64,000 bases of DNA from Yersinia enterocolitica subsp. enterocolitica (GCF_901472495.1 NZ_LR590469.1:4278001-4342000); one strand, 5' to 3'. Positions 17,168-26,567 are shown, counted from the first letter of the stretch. Notes: generated from the sequence alone by a model not told the origin. A program made the numbers and translations.

Positions 17168-18282
17168 TGAAAGCAACAACTGGCACTGCGTTGGCGAGTC
17201 ACCAGCCCGGTGGAGCGTCGTGGTCACGGGAAAATATGCTGCTGCTTCTGCTCAAGATGCGCACCTTTATTGCCCTGTTCCTGATCTTGGGTTTCTTCTC
17301 TGTCATGGTTCCGGGGTTTTTGGCAACCGGTAGCCTGATCATTATGGTCAAGCATATCGCGATCAATGCCTTCCTCGCGTTGGGTATTACTTTTGTCATT
17401 ATCACCGCAGGGATTGACCTTTCTATCGGGGCAACCTTGGGGCTGTGCGGCATGATTGCAGGTTGGATGATCACTCAAGGTATTGTTTTACCGATGTTTG
17501 GTATTGCTATCTTCCCGAGCGTCTGGGTGGTAGTTCCGGTGGTATTGGTTATCGGAGCACTGATTGGTGCGGTTAATGGTTGGATCATTACCCGCTATAA
17601 CGTTGCCCCGTTTATCTGCACCCTCGGCACCATGTATGTGGTGCGCGGTGCGGCGATGCTGATTTCTGGTGGTGAAACCTTCCCCGGCTTACAAGGGAAT
17701 CCACAACTGGGTAATACCGGCTTTGACCTGTTGGGGTCTGGCACCTTGCTGGGCTTGCCGATTGCCATCTGGATCATGTTTATTCTGGCGCTGGTTATTG
17801 CTTATGTTGCCCGCCGACTGCCTTTTGGCCGCCATGTTTATGCCATTGGTGATAACGAACGAGCCGCAGAGCTTTCTGGCGTCAAAGTGCGGCAGGTTAA
17901 GGTGTGGGTCTACACCATATCGGGCTTCTGCGCAGCTATTGCCGGGATCATTGTTTCCGCTCAGTTGGTGGCCAGCCACCCAGCCAACGGCAGCGGTTTT
18001 GAGATGAATGCCATCGCCGCCGTGGTACTGGGCGGGACTTCTCTGGCCGGAGGCCGGGGCACTATTCTCGGTACGCTGATTGGCGCATTTGTTATCGGTA
18101 TTCTGGCTGACGGTTTAGTGATGATGGGGGTTAGCGAATTCTGGCAAATGGTAATTAAAGGTATCGTGATTATAGTGGCGGTCATTATCGATCAGATGCA
18201 GAACCGGATGCAGCACAAAGCGGCGATTGTCTCGCAAAAGTCCACTGTGATGGCGCAAGTTGGGAAGAGCGAACAGGCATAA
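17164..18282 (+). CDS. Sugar ABC transporter permease (RbsC type)
   Basis: This 372-residue integral membrane protein has about eight to ten hydrophobic segments. The family signature ITAGIDLSIGATLGLCGMI lies near residues 80-98, and VYAIGDNERAAELSGVKV near 223-240 is the cytoplasmic coupling loop. The N-terminus is extended and polar (SHQPGGASWSRENM) before the first membrane span. Start 17164 overlaps the ATPase stop; ATG 17167 is equally possible. Confidence 0.92.
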   Translation: MMKATTGTALASHQPGGASWSRENMLLLLLKMRTFIALFLILGFFSVMVPGFLATGSLIIMVKHIAINAFLALGITFVIITAGIDLSIGATLGLCGMIAGWMITQGIVLPMFGIAIFPSVWVVVPVVLVIGALIGAVNGWIITRYNVAPFICTLGTMYVVRGAAMLISGGETFPGLQGNPQLGNTGFDLLGSGTLLGLPIAIWIMFILALVIAYVARRLPFGRHVYAIGDNERAAELSGVKVRQVKVWVYTISGFCAAIAGIIVSAQLVASHPANGSGFEMNAIAAVVLGGTSLAGGRGTILGTLIGAFVIGILADGLVMMGVSEFWQMVIKGIVIIVAVIIDQMQNRMQHKAAIVSQKSTVMAQVGKSEQA

Positions 18283-18312
18283 AGAATAGGCAAAACAGGT
18301 CGTTGTTGCCTA

Positions 18313-18380
18313 TTAGCTACATAAACAGATTAGCTACAGAAATATATTGGCTACATAAATAGATTGGCGACAGAACACGA
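18313..18380. repeat. 17-bp tandem repeat, four diverged copies
   Basis: TTAGCTACATAAACAGA, TTAGCTACAGAAATATA, TTGGCTACATAAATAGA and TTGGCGACAGAACACGA follow one another without gaps. The array fills the middle of the 224-base gap between the permease and transketolase genes. No other element is clear in this gap. Confidence 0.85.
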
Positions 18381-18506
18381 AGATGTCACGCCGGAGGGCG
18401 ATTTCCGGACAGGCTTGATGAAAGCTATTTTTTAGCACCATCAAGAATAAATATTCGGTAATGAGTAAAGATTCAGTTATCGATAAAATTTAAGAGAGGT
18501 AATGTC

Positions 18507-19337
18507 ATGAATCCGTATTCACTGTCAGTCGATGAGCTGGTGAAAAAGGCTCGGGCCATCCGTCGCCGCATCGTCCTGCTTAATGCGAACAGCCCCGCAG
18601 GGGGGCATACCGGTGCTGATCTTTCACAAGTAGAGATTCTGACTGCACTCTATTTCCGTATCCTCAATTGTGCGCCAGACCGACTTACCGATCCTGAGCG
18701 CGATATCTATGTTCAGTCTAAGGGGCATGCGGTCGGCGGTTATTACTGCTGTTTGGCCGAGGCGGGTTATTTCCCCGAAGCGTGGTTGGCGACTTATCAG
18801 CACGCCAACTCACATCTCCCTGGGCACCCCGTCAAACATAAAACTCCAGGTATTGAATTAAATACCGGTGCTTTGGGGCACGGCTTACCGGTGGCGGTGG
18901 GGATTGCACTGGCAGCAAAACGAGCTAACAGCAAACGTCGGGTATTTGTACTGACCGGTGATGGTGAACTGGCCGAAGGCAGTAACTGGGAAGCTGCATT
19001 AGTGGCTGCTCACTATCAGTTAGACAACCTGATAATCATTAATGACAAAAACAAACTCCAACTGGCAGGTACTACCAAATCCATTATGAACACCGATCCG
19101 CTGGCGGATAAGTGGCAGGCATTTGGCCTACAAGTCACTGAATGCCAGGGCAATGATATGCAATCAGTGGTGAGCGCATTGGAGGGATTACAAACGAACG
19201 GTAAACCCAACGTGGTGATTGCCAACACCGAAAAAGGTGCCGGTATCTCCTTTATTCAAGGGCGCGTGGAGTGGCATCACCGGGTGCCGAAAGGTGCTGA
19301 AATTGATCTGGCGCTGGAGGAATTGAGCGATGAGTAA
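18507..19337 (+). CDS. Transketolase-like enzyme, N-terminal (ThDP pyrophosphate) subunit
   Basis: This 276-residue subunit corresponds to the N-terminal third of transketolase. The ThDP motif GDGELAEGSNWEAALVAAHYQLDNLIIINDKN (Gly near 151) is complete, as are NTGALGHGLPVAVGIALA near 118-135 and HLPGHP near 104. AGAGG precedes the ATG. It must pair with the C-terminal subunit, whose gene overlaps by eight bases. Split transketolases occur in dedicated sugar operons, including the apulose-4-phosphate transketolase of the D-apiose pathway. A role there is inferred from the neighbouring kinase and isomerase, and other ketose phosphates cannot be excluded. Confidence 0.82.
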   Translation: MNPYSLSVDELVKKARAIRRRIVLLNANSPAGGHTGADLSQVEILTALYFRILNCAPDRLTDPERDIYVQSKGHAVGGYYCCLAEAGYFPEAWLATYQHANSHLPGHPVKHKTPGIELNTGALGHGLPVAVGIALAAKRANSKRRVFVLTGDGELAEGSNWEAALVAAHYQLDNLIIINDKNKLQLAGTTKSIMNTDPLADKWQAFGLQVTECQGNDMQSVVSALEGLQTNGKPNVVIANTEKGAGISFIQGRVEWHHRVPKGAEIDLALEELSDE

Positions 19338-20274
19338 TGCAGAACATTTGGCCGCAGTGATGGTTGAGCAGTTTATTAAAGCCGTGGATAACGGGGTGGA
19401 TTTGGTACCTGTGGTCGCTGACTCCACTTCGACGGCGAAAATTGGGCCGTTTATAGCCCGTTTCCCAGACCGAGTCGTTAATGTCGGGATTGCCGAGCAG
19501 GCGATGGTGGGCACGGCGGTAGGGTTATCCATGGGGGGAAAAGTGGCAGTAACCTGTAATGCCGCGCCCTTCCTGATTTCGCGCTCCAACGAACAGCTCA
19601 AAATCGATGTTTGCTACAACAATAGTAATGTAAAACTGTTTGGTTTGAACTCAGGAGCCAGTTATGGGCCGTTGGCGAGTACTCACCACTGTATTGACGA
19701 TATCGCCATTCTACGCGGTTTTGGCAATATTGAGATTTATGCCCCTTCCGACCCGCAAGAGTGCCGCCAGATAATTGATTATGCTCTGGCGCATATTGGG
19801 CCGGTTTATATCCGCCTCGACGGTAAATCTTTACCGCCACTGCATGATGAACACTACCAGTTTGCTCCCGGCCAGATTGATGTTTTGCAGGAAGGGCAGG
19901 ATATTACTCTGGTAGCTATGGGTTCTACAGTTCATGAAGCTGTTAGTGCAGCTGCGATACTGGCAGATAACAACGTTTCTGCTGCGGTGGTCAACGTTTC
20001 TTCGATTCGCCCATGTGATACTCAAAAGCTGTTAACCATCCTCCAAAACAGCCAACGGGTGATAACCATCGAAGAGCACAATATTAATGGCGGTGTGGGC
20101 AGTCTGGTGGCTGAAGTGCTGTCCGAAGCAGGTAGTGGTATTCCATTGGTGAGACTCGGTATTCCTGATGGCGGTTATGCGATTGCGGCCGACCGAGCAG
20201 AAATGCGAGCTTATCATGGTTTTGATGCCGCAGGCATTGTGGCTCGTGCTTTGCGGTTTTGCCGGGGAGAGTAA
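19330..20274 (+). CDS. Transketolase-like enzyme, C-terminal (pyrimidine-binding) subunit
   Basis: This 314-residue partner supplies the pyrimidine-binding and C-terminal domains. FPDRVVNVGIAEQAMVGTAVGLSMGG near residues 45-70 contains the catalytic Glu that activates ThDP. GASYGPLASTHHCIDDIAILR near 111-131 and the TK_C segment AAVVNVSSIRPCDTQKLL near 219-236 complete the set. It overlaps the N-terminal subunit gene and is followed at three bases by the kinase gene, so stoichiometric translation is likely. Confidence 0.84.
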   Translation: MSNAEHLAAVMVEQFIKAVDNGVDLVPVVADSTSTAKIGPFIARFPDRVVNVGIAEQAMVGTAVGLSMGGKVAVTCNAAPFLISRSNEQLKIDVCYNNSNVKLFGLNSGASYGPLASTHHCIDDIAILRGFGNIEIYAPSDPQECRQIIDYALAHIGPVYIRLDGKSLPPLHDEHYQFAPGQIDVLQEGQDITLVAMGSTVHEAVSAAAILADNNVSAAVVNVSSIRPCDTQKLLTILQNSQRVITIEEHNINGGVGSLVAEVLSEAGSGIPLVRLGIPDGGYAIAADRAEMRAYHGFDAAGIVARALRFCRGE

Positions 20275-20276
20275 TC

Positions 20277-21764
20277 ATGCCGACGCCGATTATTTTGGCC
20301 ATTGATGAAGGAACCACCAACGCCAAAGCCATTGCGGTGGATGCTGCTGGGCAAATTCTGGCGAAAGCCTCGGTGCCGCTGCTGTTGGAGCATCCAAGGC
20401 CCGGCTGGGCGGAGCAAGATCCGCTGGCTATCTGGCAGGCAGTTTCTTTAGCCATAGAAGGCTGTTTGAGCCAGTTAGCAGCGGGGCGGGTTGCCGGTAT
20501 TGCTATCAGTAATCAACGCGAATCGGTGCTTATCTGGGAGCGAGAGACAGGAATACCACTGACTCGAGTGGTCAGTTGGCAGTGTCGGCGCTCGGAGGCG
20601 TTCTGCCAGACGCTGAGTCAGTTACCGGAAGCGGCGATGATAGCCGAACGTACCGGATTGCAGATTGATCCCTTATTCCCAGCAGCTAAAGTTCACGGCA
20701 TGTTGGCGGAAATTCCGCAGGGTGTCGAGCGCGCGGCCCACGGCGAATTGTGTGTTGGTACTATCGATTGCTGGCTCACCTGGCAGCTCAGTGGCGGCCA
20801 AAGTTTCTCGACTGATTTTTCCAATGCTGCCCGAACGCAACTGTTTAATATTCATTCTGGTCAATGGGATCCAGACCTGTTGGCGCTATTCGGCATTCCC
20901 AGCCTTTGTCTGCCCGCGGTTTTACCTTCGGCGGCTGTCCACGGGCACACCGGCAATATTGGTATCACTGGCTTGAGTCAGGGGATACCGATTGTGGCGC
21001 AAATTGGTGATTCGCATGCTGCGCTCTATGGGCAGGGCGGTGACCGTGCTGGCGAAATCAAAGCCACCTACGGTACCGGTTCATCTTTGATGACCACTCT
21101 GAAACAAGCCAGTGTGCAGAGTCACGGCTTAAGCACCACGATTGCCTGGCATGACGGTGAATTACGTTACGCCCTTGAAGGCAATATCACTCATACCGGC
21201 TCCGGTGTGGCGTGGGTTTCGCGCATGTTGGGGGTGACTGACTTAGCTCGCCTGACTGAAATGGCGCAAAGCCAGCCAGGTAATCAAGGCGTCTATTTTG
21301 TCCCGGCATTATCAGGTTTGGGGGCACCCTATTGGGACAGTCAAACTCGCGGTTTGTTCTGCGGCCTTACTGATGCAACTACCCCCGCAATTCTGGCCCG
21401 TGCCGGGTTGGAGTCTGTCGCCTACCAAATAGCAGATGTCTTTTTTGCCATGGAGCGGGCCGGTCATCATCGCCTTGAGCGACTGCGGGTTGATGGTGGC
21501 GCAACCAGTAACCGCTGGTTGATGCAATTTCAGGCCGATTTGTTGCAGCGCACCCTGATACGCAACCATACCGCAGAAGTGTCGGCATTGGGGGCGGCAT
21601 ATTTAGGCGGGAAAACCTTGGGTTGGTGGCAGGATAGCCAGCAACTGGCGGCACTCCCCCGTGAAGTGGAATACATCGAACCGCGTGCTCAAAGTGCGGA
21701 GATGCAAGATAACTATAGCCTCTGGCAAACGGCCATCGCGCGTGCGCGTTTTCAGCCGAAATAA
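20277..21764 (+). CDS. FGGY-family carbohydrate kinase
   Basis: This 495-residue protein is a glycerol/xylulokinase-type kinase: AIDEGTTNAKAIAVDAAG near residues 8-25 is the phosphate-1 loop, ISNQRESVLIWERETG near 80, GDSHAALYGQGGDRAGEIKATYGTGSSLM near 244-272 and RVDGGATSNRWLMQFQADLL near 404-423. The ATG at 20277 is used because GGGGAGAG precedes it; a start at 20259 would overlap the transketolase gene. In this setting it should phosphorylate the ketose made by the isomerase. D-apulose would fit the apiose pathway, and xylulose-like ketoses are alternatives. Confidence 0.88.
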   Translation: MPTPIILAIDEGTTNAKAIAVDAAGQILAKASVPLLLEHPRPGWAEQDPLAIWQAVSLAIEGCLSQLAAGRVAGIAISNQRESVLIWERETGIPLTRVVSWQCRRSEAFCQTLSQLPEAAMIAERTGLQIDPLFPAAKVHGMLAEIPQGVERAAHGELCVGTIDCWLTWQLSGGQSFSTDFSNAARTQLFNIHSGQWDPDLLALFGIPSLCLPAVLPSAAVHGHTGNIGITGLSQGIPIVAQIGDSHAALYGQGGDRAGEIKATYGTGSSLMTTLKQASVQSHGLSTTIAWHDGELRYALEGNITHTGSGVAWVSRMLGVTDLARLTEMAQSQPGNQGVYFVPALSGLGAPYWDSQTRGLFCGLTDATTPAILARAGLESVAYQIADVFFAMERAGHHRLERLRVDGGATSNRWLMQFQADLLQRTLIRNHTAEVSALGAAYLGGKTLGWWQDSQQLAALPREVEYIEPRAQSAEMQDNYSLWQTAIARARFQPK

Positions 21765-21784
21765 CCCAAACCAGGAGTAAGCAT

Positions 21785-23206
21785 ATGTCAGCAATACCTC
21801 GTAAGTTAACTTTCGCGGTGATTATCGGCAACCGGGGTTTCTTCCCTGGTTATTTGGTTGCAGATGCACGCCGCGATGCCCAGGCACTGTTTGACCGCTT
21901 GGGGATCAACATCATCATGCTGAATGAAGAGCAAACGCCGCTGGGTGGGGTGGAAAACTGGCGCGATGCCAAAGTGTGTGCCGAATTATTCCGTAAACAT
22001 AGTGAAGAAATTCATGGTGTGGTGGTCATTCTGCCTAACTTTGGCGATGAAAAAAGTGTCTCCGATGCCATTCGTCTCTCTGGCCTTAAAGTGCCGGTAC
22101 TGGTGCAAGCAGAAGAAGATGCACTGGATAAAATGGGGCTGGCGACACGGCGTGACAGCTTCTGCGGTAAAATCTCGCTCTGCAACAACCTGCGCCAATA
22201 TGGCATTCCCTTCACATTGACCCAGCAACATGTTTGCAGCTTAAACAGTGACATATTCAGTCGTGACGTAGAGCAGTTTGTACAACTGTGCCGTGTGGTA
22301 CATGCTATGAAACGCGTCAGAGTTGGGGCTATTGGCGCGCGCCCAACTAACTTTAATACCGTACGTTACAGTGAAAAGTTATTAGAGAATTTGGGAATTA
22401 CCGTTGAGACCCTTGATCTCTCAGAAGTATTTTTCCGCGTAGCTAACCTCAGTGACAATGATATCCGTGTCGGTGAAAAACTGGCGTTATTGAAAGCCAA
22501 TGGTGATACCAGTGCTATTCCACAAGAAAAATTGCACAAAATGGCAAAACTGTTTGTGGTTATCAGTGAGTGGATTATTGCCAATGATATTGATACCACC
22601 GCCATGCAGTGTTGGACTTCATTACAACAGAATCTGGGAATTAACGTCTGCTCCATTATGAGTGTGATGTCCGGGCAATTAATGCCAAGTGCCTGTGAAG
22701 TGGATGTGATGGGCGCATTATCGATGTATGCCCTGGCAAGTTGTTCGTTGGCACCGGCTTCGATTGCTGACTGGAATAATAACTTTGGCGAAGAACGTGA
22801 TAAATGCGTGCTATTCCATTGCGGCAACTTTGCCAGTGAAAGTTTAGAAAGCTCAACTATGGGCACTGCGGATATTATCGGAACAACAGTGGGTTGTGAG
22901 AATACCTGTGGCGCGGTTCATGGCCGCATGAAATCCGGCCCATTGACCTATTTCCGCCTCTCATCAGACGATTTCACCGGGCAGGTGCGAGCCTATGTGG
23001 GTGAAGGGCGTTCAGTCAGTGATGAGTTGGATACCGTTGGGTGCCGCGCAGTTGTAGAAGTGCCGCAACTGGAAAGTTTACTCACACATATCTGTAATAA
23101 TGGTTTCGAGCACCATGTGGCGATGAACCATTCGGCTACAGCTAAAGTGCTGCAAGAAGCATTCAGTAAATATCTGGGTGTTGACTGCTATTGGCATGCA
23201 AAATAG
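21785..23206 (+). CDS. L-fucose/L-arabinose isomerase-family protein
   Basis: This 473-residue protein has the FucI/AraA overall plan. An N-terminal Rossmann-like half opens with LTFAVIIGNRGFFPGYLVADARR. A middle segment has VRVGAIGARPTNFNTVRYSEKLLE. The C-terminal half has VMGALSMYALASC and FHCGNFASES, which include likely metal and substrate positions. It is expected to convert an aldose to a ketose. In the D-apiose scheme this step would make D-apulose. AGGAG precedes the ATG and the gene follows the kinase by 20 bases. It differs too much from canonical FucI or AraA to assign a substrate. Confidence 0.75.
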   Translation: MSAIPRKLTFAVIIGNRGFFPGYLVADARRDAQALFDRLGINIIMLNEEQTPLGGVENWRDAKVCAELFRKHSEEIHGVVVILPNFGDEKSVSDAIRLSGLKVPVLVQAEEDALDKMGLATRRDSFCGKISLCNNLRQYGIPFTLTQQHVCSLNSDIFSRDVEQFVQLCRVVHAMKRVRVGAIGARPTNFNTVRYSEKLLENLGITVETLDLSEVFFRVANLSDNDIRVGEKLALLKANGDTSAIPQEKLHKMAKLFVVISEWIIANDIDTTAMQCWTSLQQNLGINVCSIMSVMSGQLMPSACEVDVMGALSMYALASCSLAPASIADWNNNFGEERDKCVLFHCGNFASESLESSTMGTADIIGTTVGCENTCGAVHGRMKSGPLTYFRLSSDDFTGQVRAYVGEGRSVSDELDTVGCRAVVEVPQLESLLTHICNNGFEHHVAMNHSATAKVLQEAFSKYLGVDCYWHAK

Positions 23207-23264
23207 CGTGTTGGCGTTAAGTGCTTAAATTATGCCGCACCAGGGACGGCGCGGTTAAATCCAA

Positions 23265-23313
23265 GGCTTCAGTAAACCTATGGCTTCAAGTAAACCTATG
23301 GCTACAGTAATGT
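23265..23313. repeat. 17/18-bp tandem repeat, three copies
   Basis: GGCTTCAGTAAACCTAT (23265), GGCTTCAAGTAAACCTAT (23282) and GGCTACAGTAATGTC (23300) are successive. The third copy covers the stop codon and last codons of the SorC-family regulator on the minus strand. Confidence 0.75.
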
Positions 23314-24246
23314 CTCGGCGGTAATTCTGTCAGTAATCAATACATCAATATAGTTACCTGTCAGCGCGCCACGAATGGCGGCACTTTTCCCTACCCCTCC
23401 GGCCAGTGCGACGACTCGCGGGCAAGCCCGTAATTGTGGCAAAGACATACCAATCACCGGATCTTCTTCGTCACTAAGTACTGCGTTCCCCGCAGCATCA
23501 AAATAATGCAGACACAAATCCCCCACGGCACCGCGATCAGCCAGTAATTTAAGCATCTCTTCGTGGTAATAGTTACCGGAGTTTTTCAATAGCTGGGATG
23601 GCTCGAGATCGCCAATCCCAACTAACGCCAGATCAACTTCAGCAAATTTATTCACCACATCAGCGACTTCGCCACTTGATATCAGGCGGGTGCGATCTTC
23701 AGTCGAGCGCTCGATACTTTGTGCGGGCAGTAAATAAGCTGGGCAATTCAAAATATTAGCCAGAGCCTGGGTTAACAATGTGGCTTGCACATTGCCGTTG
23801 GGGCCAACTCCGCCCAATAATTGAATGACGCCGCTGGTTTTGATGTTAAGCGGATGAAGGTTATCAACCATTGCCCGAATTGTGCTGCTCCACGAAGAAA
23901 TACCCACCATATCGTTTGGGCGAATACTGGTTTGCATATAGTGGGCTGCGGCAGAACCGATAGCTTGTTTTATCTGAGCAGAGCTGGCGTCATCGGCGAT
24001 ATCGACCACGATGGCCTGGTCGATACCATAGTGTTTTTGAATGCGCGATTCGATACCAATAAACATGTTAGGGGGCTGGATGACGCTGATTTTAACCACC
24101 CCTTCTTTAACGCAACGGGTAATCGCTCGGGAAACAAATGACTGGGATAAATGCAGGCTGTCGGCAATTTCTGATTGCTTCATACCTTCGGTGTAATACA
24201 GCGTGGCTATTTTTACCAATAACCGCTGTTCATCTTGTCTCGACAT
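23302..24246 (-). CDS. SorC-family transcriptional regulator of the sugar ABC/transketolase cluster
   Basis: This 314-residue protein has an N-terminal helix-turn-helix (VKIATLYYTEGMKQSEIADSLHLSQSFVSRAITRCVKEGVVKI) and a C-terminal sugar-phosphate-binding domain with GISSWSSTIRAMV, IQLLGGVGPNGNVQATLLT and LVGIGDLEPSQLL. It is convergent with the isomerase gene and is the only regulator at this locus, so it probably controls the operon beginning at 14010. A GGGG Shine-Dalgarno lies ahead of the ATG. It is a distant paralogue of the sorC product in this window. Confidence 0.85.
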   Translation of the reverse strand: MSRQDEQRLLVKIATLYYTEGMKQSEIADSLHLSQSFVSRAITRCVKEGVVKISVIQPPNMFIGIESRIQKHYGIDQAIVVDIADDASSAQIKQAIGSAAAHYMQTSIRPNDMVGISSWSSTIRAMVDNLHPLNIKTSGVIQLLGGVGPNGNVQATLLTQALANILNCPAYLLPAQSIERSTEDRTRLISSGEVADVVNKFAEVDLALVGIGDLEPSQLLKNSGNYYHEEMLKLLADRGAVGDLCLHYFDAAGNAVLSDEEDPVIGMSLPQLRACPRVVALAGGVGKSAAIRGALTGNYIDVLITDRITAETLL

Positions 24247-24403
24247 TGCTCTACCCCGCTAAATACCTCATGCCGGTATTTTTATTCAAAGCCGAATAAA
24301 TAACAAGCAGTACCCATTTCAACTCTTTTTAATCAATATTTAGCAAAGTACCTATAGAGCAAAGCCATAGGTATTAAAGTTCCTATGCCTGCCACCATTG
24401 GGA

Positions 24404-25738
24404 CTATTGCTGCTGAGGCTCATCTTCCGATGAGCTTTCTACCGATTCTTTTTCTGCTTCAGCTTGATCAGGCGGGGGCATGATGTCGTGAATCAATTGT
24501 TCATCAAAGCTGGGATTAAGTGCAGGGGAGAGTGGAGAACTGACCAAACTGTCAGGTATAGCCATATGTGGCACCGGAGCATCGTTAACAAATTCGTCTT
24601 GATCCTGTTTAACTGTTCTGCTGAATGCTATCAAACTTAAGCCGCAGAGTGAGAAAAACGCATACAGAATATTGCCACCCAGAGGAGCAATCAGCGCGCC
24701 CACGGCGAGTGGCCCGATACTGGCACCCACACCGAATGACATCAGTAAACATGCCGCTAAAGAGACTCGCCGTTCCGGCGCAATCAGGTCATTGGCTAGT
24801 GCAACGACCAACGGATAAAGCGTGAACTGCAACATGCTAACGATAAAACCTAAACCCAATAAAAAATGGAACGAGATATGCGGCACCAGCGCAAGCGGCA
24901 GTGCTGTTAAGGCCAGTAATAATGCATTAATACGCAGCAGGAGTGTGCGGTTATAGCGGTCGGACAGCCAACTGAGTGGAAGCTGGGCGACCAATCCGGC
25001 AAAGATAGATAATGCCATGAACAGGCCGGTTTCTTGAGTGGAAAGTGATTGCAAGCTGGCATAAACCGGTGCCAGACCATAAAACGAGCCGACAATCATG
25101 CCGATAACTAATGTCGAGGCCAGTATTTTGGGAATGGAGTTGATAAAGAATTTCAGTTCCATAGGAGCCGGTGACATTTGCTGAGCATTACTGCGAGTGG
25201 TCAGGGCTACAGGGACCAAACACAGAGCAAAAAACAGAGCAATAATCATGAGAGTGCTTAAACCCAGCTCAGGTTGAAGCATCAACACGACTTGGCCTAA
25301 TGCCATACCAGCATAAGTTGCCGCCATATAAAAGCCAAACACCGTACCGCGCTGGCTAGACTCTGCTTGATCATTTAGCCAACTTTCTAACACCATAAAC
25401 TGGCACATCATGCAGAGGCCAATAATCAAGCGTAGAACTACCCACGCAGGGATATATTCAGTAAGGCCATGACTTAACACCGCAGCTGTAATAATGCCGG
25501 CACAGGCCACGTAGGCACGGATATGGCCTACTCGAGCTATCAGGAAGTGGCCGACCTTGCCTCCAATCACCAAACCAATATAGTTTGCAGCAATGATTGC
25601 CCCGATTAATGCACCGGAAACATGGATAGCAGTTAACCGTAACGAAATATAAGTGGTCAGTAAACCTGATCCTAATAACATCAGCACCGTTGCGCTATAG
25701 AGTGGGAAGAAGGCGTTGAGAATTTTTTTCACTGTCAC
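24404..25738 (-). CDS. MFS transporter, YcaD family
   Basis: This 444-residue inner-membrane protein has about twelve hydrophobic segments, starting with LNAFFPLYSATVLMLLGSGLLTTYISLRL. WLSDRYNRTLLLRINALLL near residues 257-275 is the conserved loop of the second half. The C-terminal 60 residues are hydrophilic and acidic (ESVESSSEDEPQQQ), a longer tail than usual for YcaD-type proteins. The substrate is unknown. It is divergent from pncC. An ACCTAT/ATAGGT hairpin near 24350-24373 may end its transcript. Confidence 0.82.
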   Translation of the reverse strand: MTVKKILNAFFPLYSATVLMLLGSGLLTTYISLRLTAIHVSGALIGAIIAANYIGLVIGGKVGHFLIARVGHIRAYVACAGIITAAVLSHGLTEYIPAWVVLRLIIGLCMMCQFMVLESWLNDQAESSQRGTVFGFYMAATYAGMALGQVVLMLQPELGLSTLMIIALFFALCLVPVALTTRSNAQQMSPAPMELKFFINSIPKILASTLVIGMIVGSFYGLAPVYASLQSLSTQETGLFMALSIFAGLVAQLPLSWLSDRYNRTLLLRINALLLALTALPLALVPHISFHFLLGLGFIVSMLQFTLYPLVVALANDLIAPERRVSLAACLLMSFGVGASIGPLAVGALIAPLGGNILYAFFSLCGLSLIAFSRTVKQDQDEFVNDAPVPHMAIPDSLVSSPLSPALNPSFDEQLIHDIMPPPDQAEAEKESVESSSEDEPQQQ

Positions 25739-25967
25739 GTCCTAAGTTCATCATGCCGGTAAATTACCGGTACTTCAGATGTCGCCAGTCGCATCTTCTT
25801 TATTTTGATACTAACAGCTGAGTCCCTGAGGTAAAGCTTTGTACGGCAATGTGCTTTTTTTTCATGACACCTTGCGAGACGTTTCGCATAACGAACAGCT
25901 GTTGTCGTTACGGCCCAAAGAAGTGCTACTATCGGCAGCGGCAGACTTCATTCGAGTAGGGGCAATA

Positions 25968-26456
25968 ATGCGCGAAGAACAATTACGTCAGCTTAGTACT
26001 GCAGTCGGTCATAAACTTAAAGATCGTGGTGCCTGGGTTACTTGTGCCGAGTCATGTACAGGTGGTTGGGTAGCTAAAGCCCTGACAGATATTGCGGGCA
26101 GCTCGGCCTATTTTGACCGTGGTTTTGTCACATACAGCAATGCGGCAAAACATGATTTACTGGGTGTAAAAGAAAGTACTTTGGCCGGGCATGGCGCTGT
26201 GAGTGACGCTGTCGTTCGGGAAATGGCATTGGGTGCATTGCGAGCGGCTAATGCGGACTTTGCGGTATCGATAAGCGGAGTTGCCGGGCCTGATGGCGGC
26301 ACAACAGAGAAACCGGTGGGTACCGTGTGGTTTGCTTTTGCTACACGCGACGGTGAGGTTAGTGCGACAAAAAAACTTTTTCCCGGCGATCGTGATGAGG
26401 TCAGGCTGCAAGCTGCTGTTTTCGCACTACAAACACTTCTAGATGATTTTCTATAA
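25968..26456 (+). CDS. pncC: Nicotinamide-nucleotide amidase (CinA C-terminal family)
   Basis: This 162-residue enzyme deamidates nicotinamide mononucleotide in pyridine nucleotide recycling. The catalytic block TCAESCTGGWVAKALTDIAGSSAYF near residues 23-47 and VSISGVAGPDGGTTEKPVGTVWFA near 103-126 match E. coli PncC (YgaD) closely. The ATG at 25968 gives the family length; the open frame reaches back to 25839 but that part has no family match. It lies directly upstream of recA, as in E. coli. Confidence 0.9.
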   Translation: MREEQLRQLSTAVGHKLKDRGAWVTCAESCTGGWVAKALTDIAGSSAYFDRGFVTYSNAAKHDLLGVKESTLAGHGAVSDAVVREMALGALRAANADFAVSISGVAGPDGGTTEKPVGTVWFAFATRDGEVSATKKLFPGDRDEVRLQAAVFALQTLLDDFL

Positions 26457-26464
26457 AATTAGTC

Positions 26465-26492
26465 TTGATACTGTATGATTGTACAGTATAAT
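26465..26492 (+). promoter_or_regulatory. recA promoter with LexA box
   Basis: The -35 TTGATA (26465-26470) and -10 TATAAT (26487-26492) are separated by exactly the 16-base SOS box CTGTATGATTGTACAG (26471-26486), which fits CTG-N10-CAG. LexA bound here would block RNA polymerase directly. Confidence 0.95.
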
Positions 26493-26567
26493 TAGTGGTA
26501 ATTTCTTGTACAAACAACATTCAGTGGTGATGACGGGGCAACCCGGCATCCCAGAGAGGGAGTAAAA

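Noticed and set aside
25839..25967. N-terminal extension of PncC
   Set aside because: The family begins at the ATG at 25968; the upstream part shows no homology and would make the protein too long.
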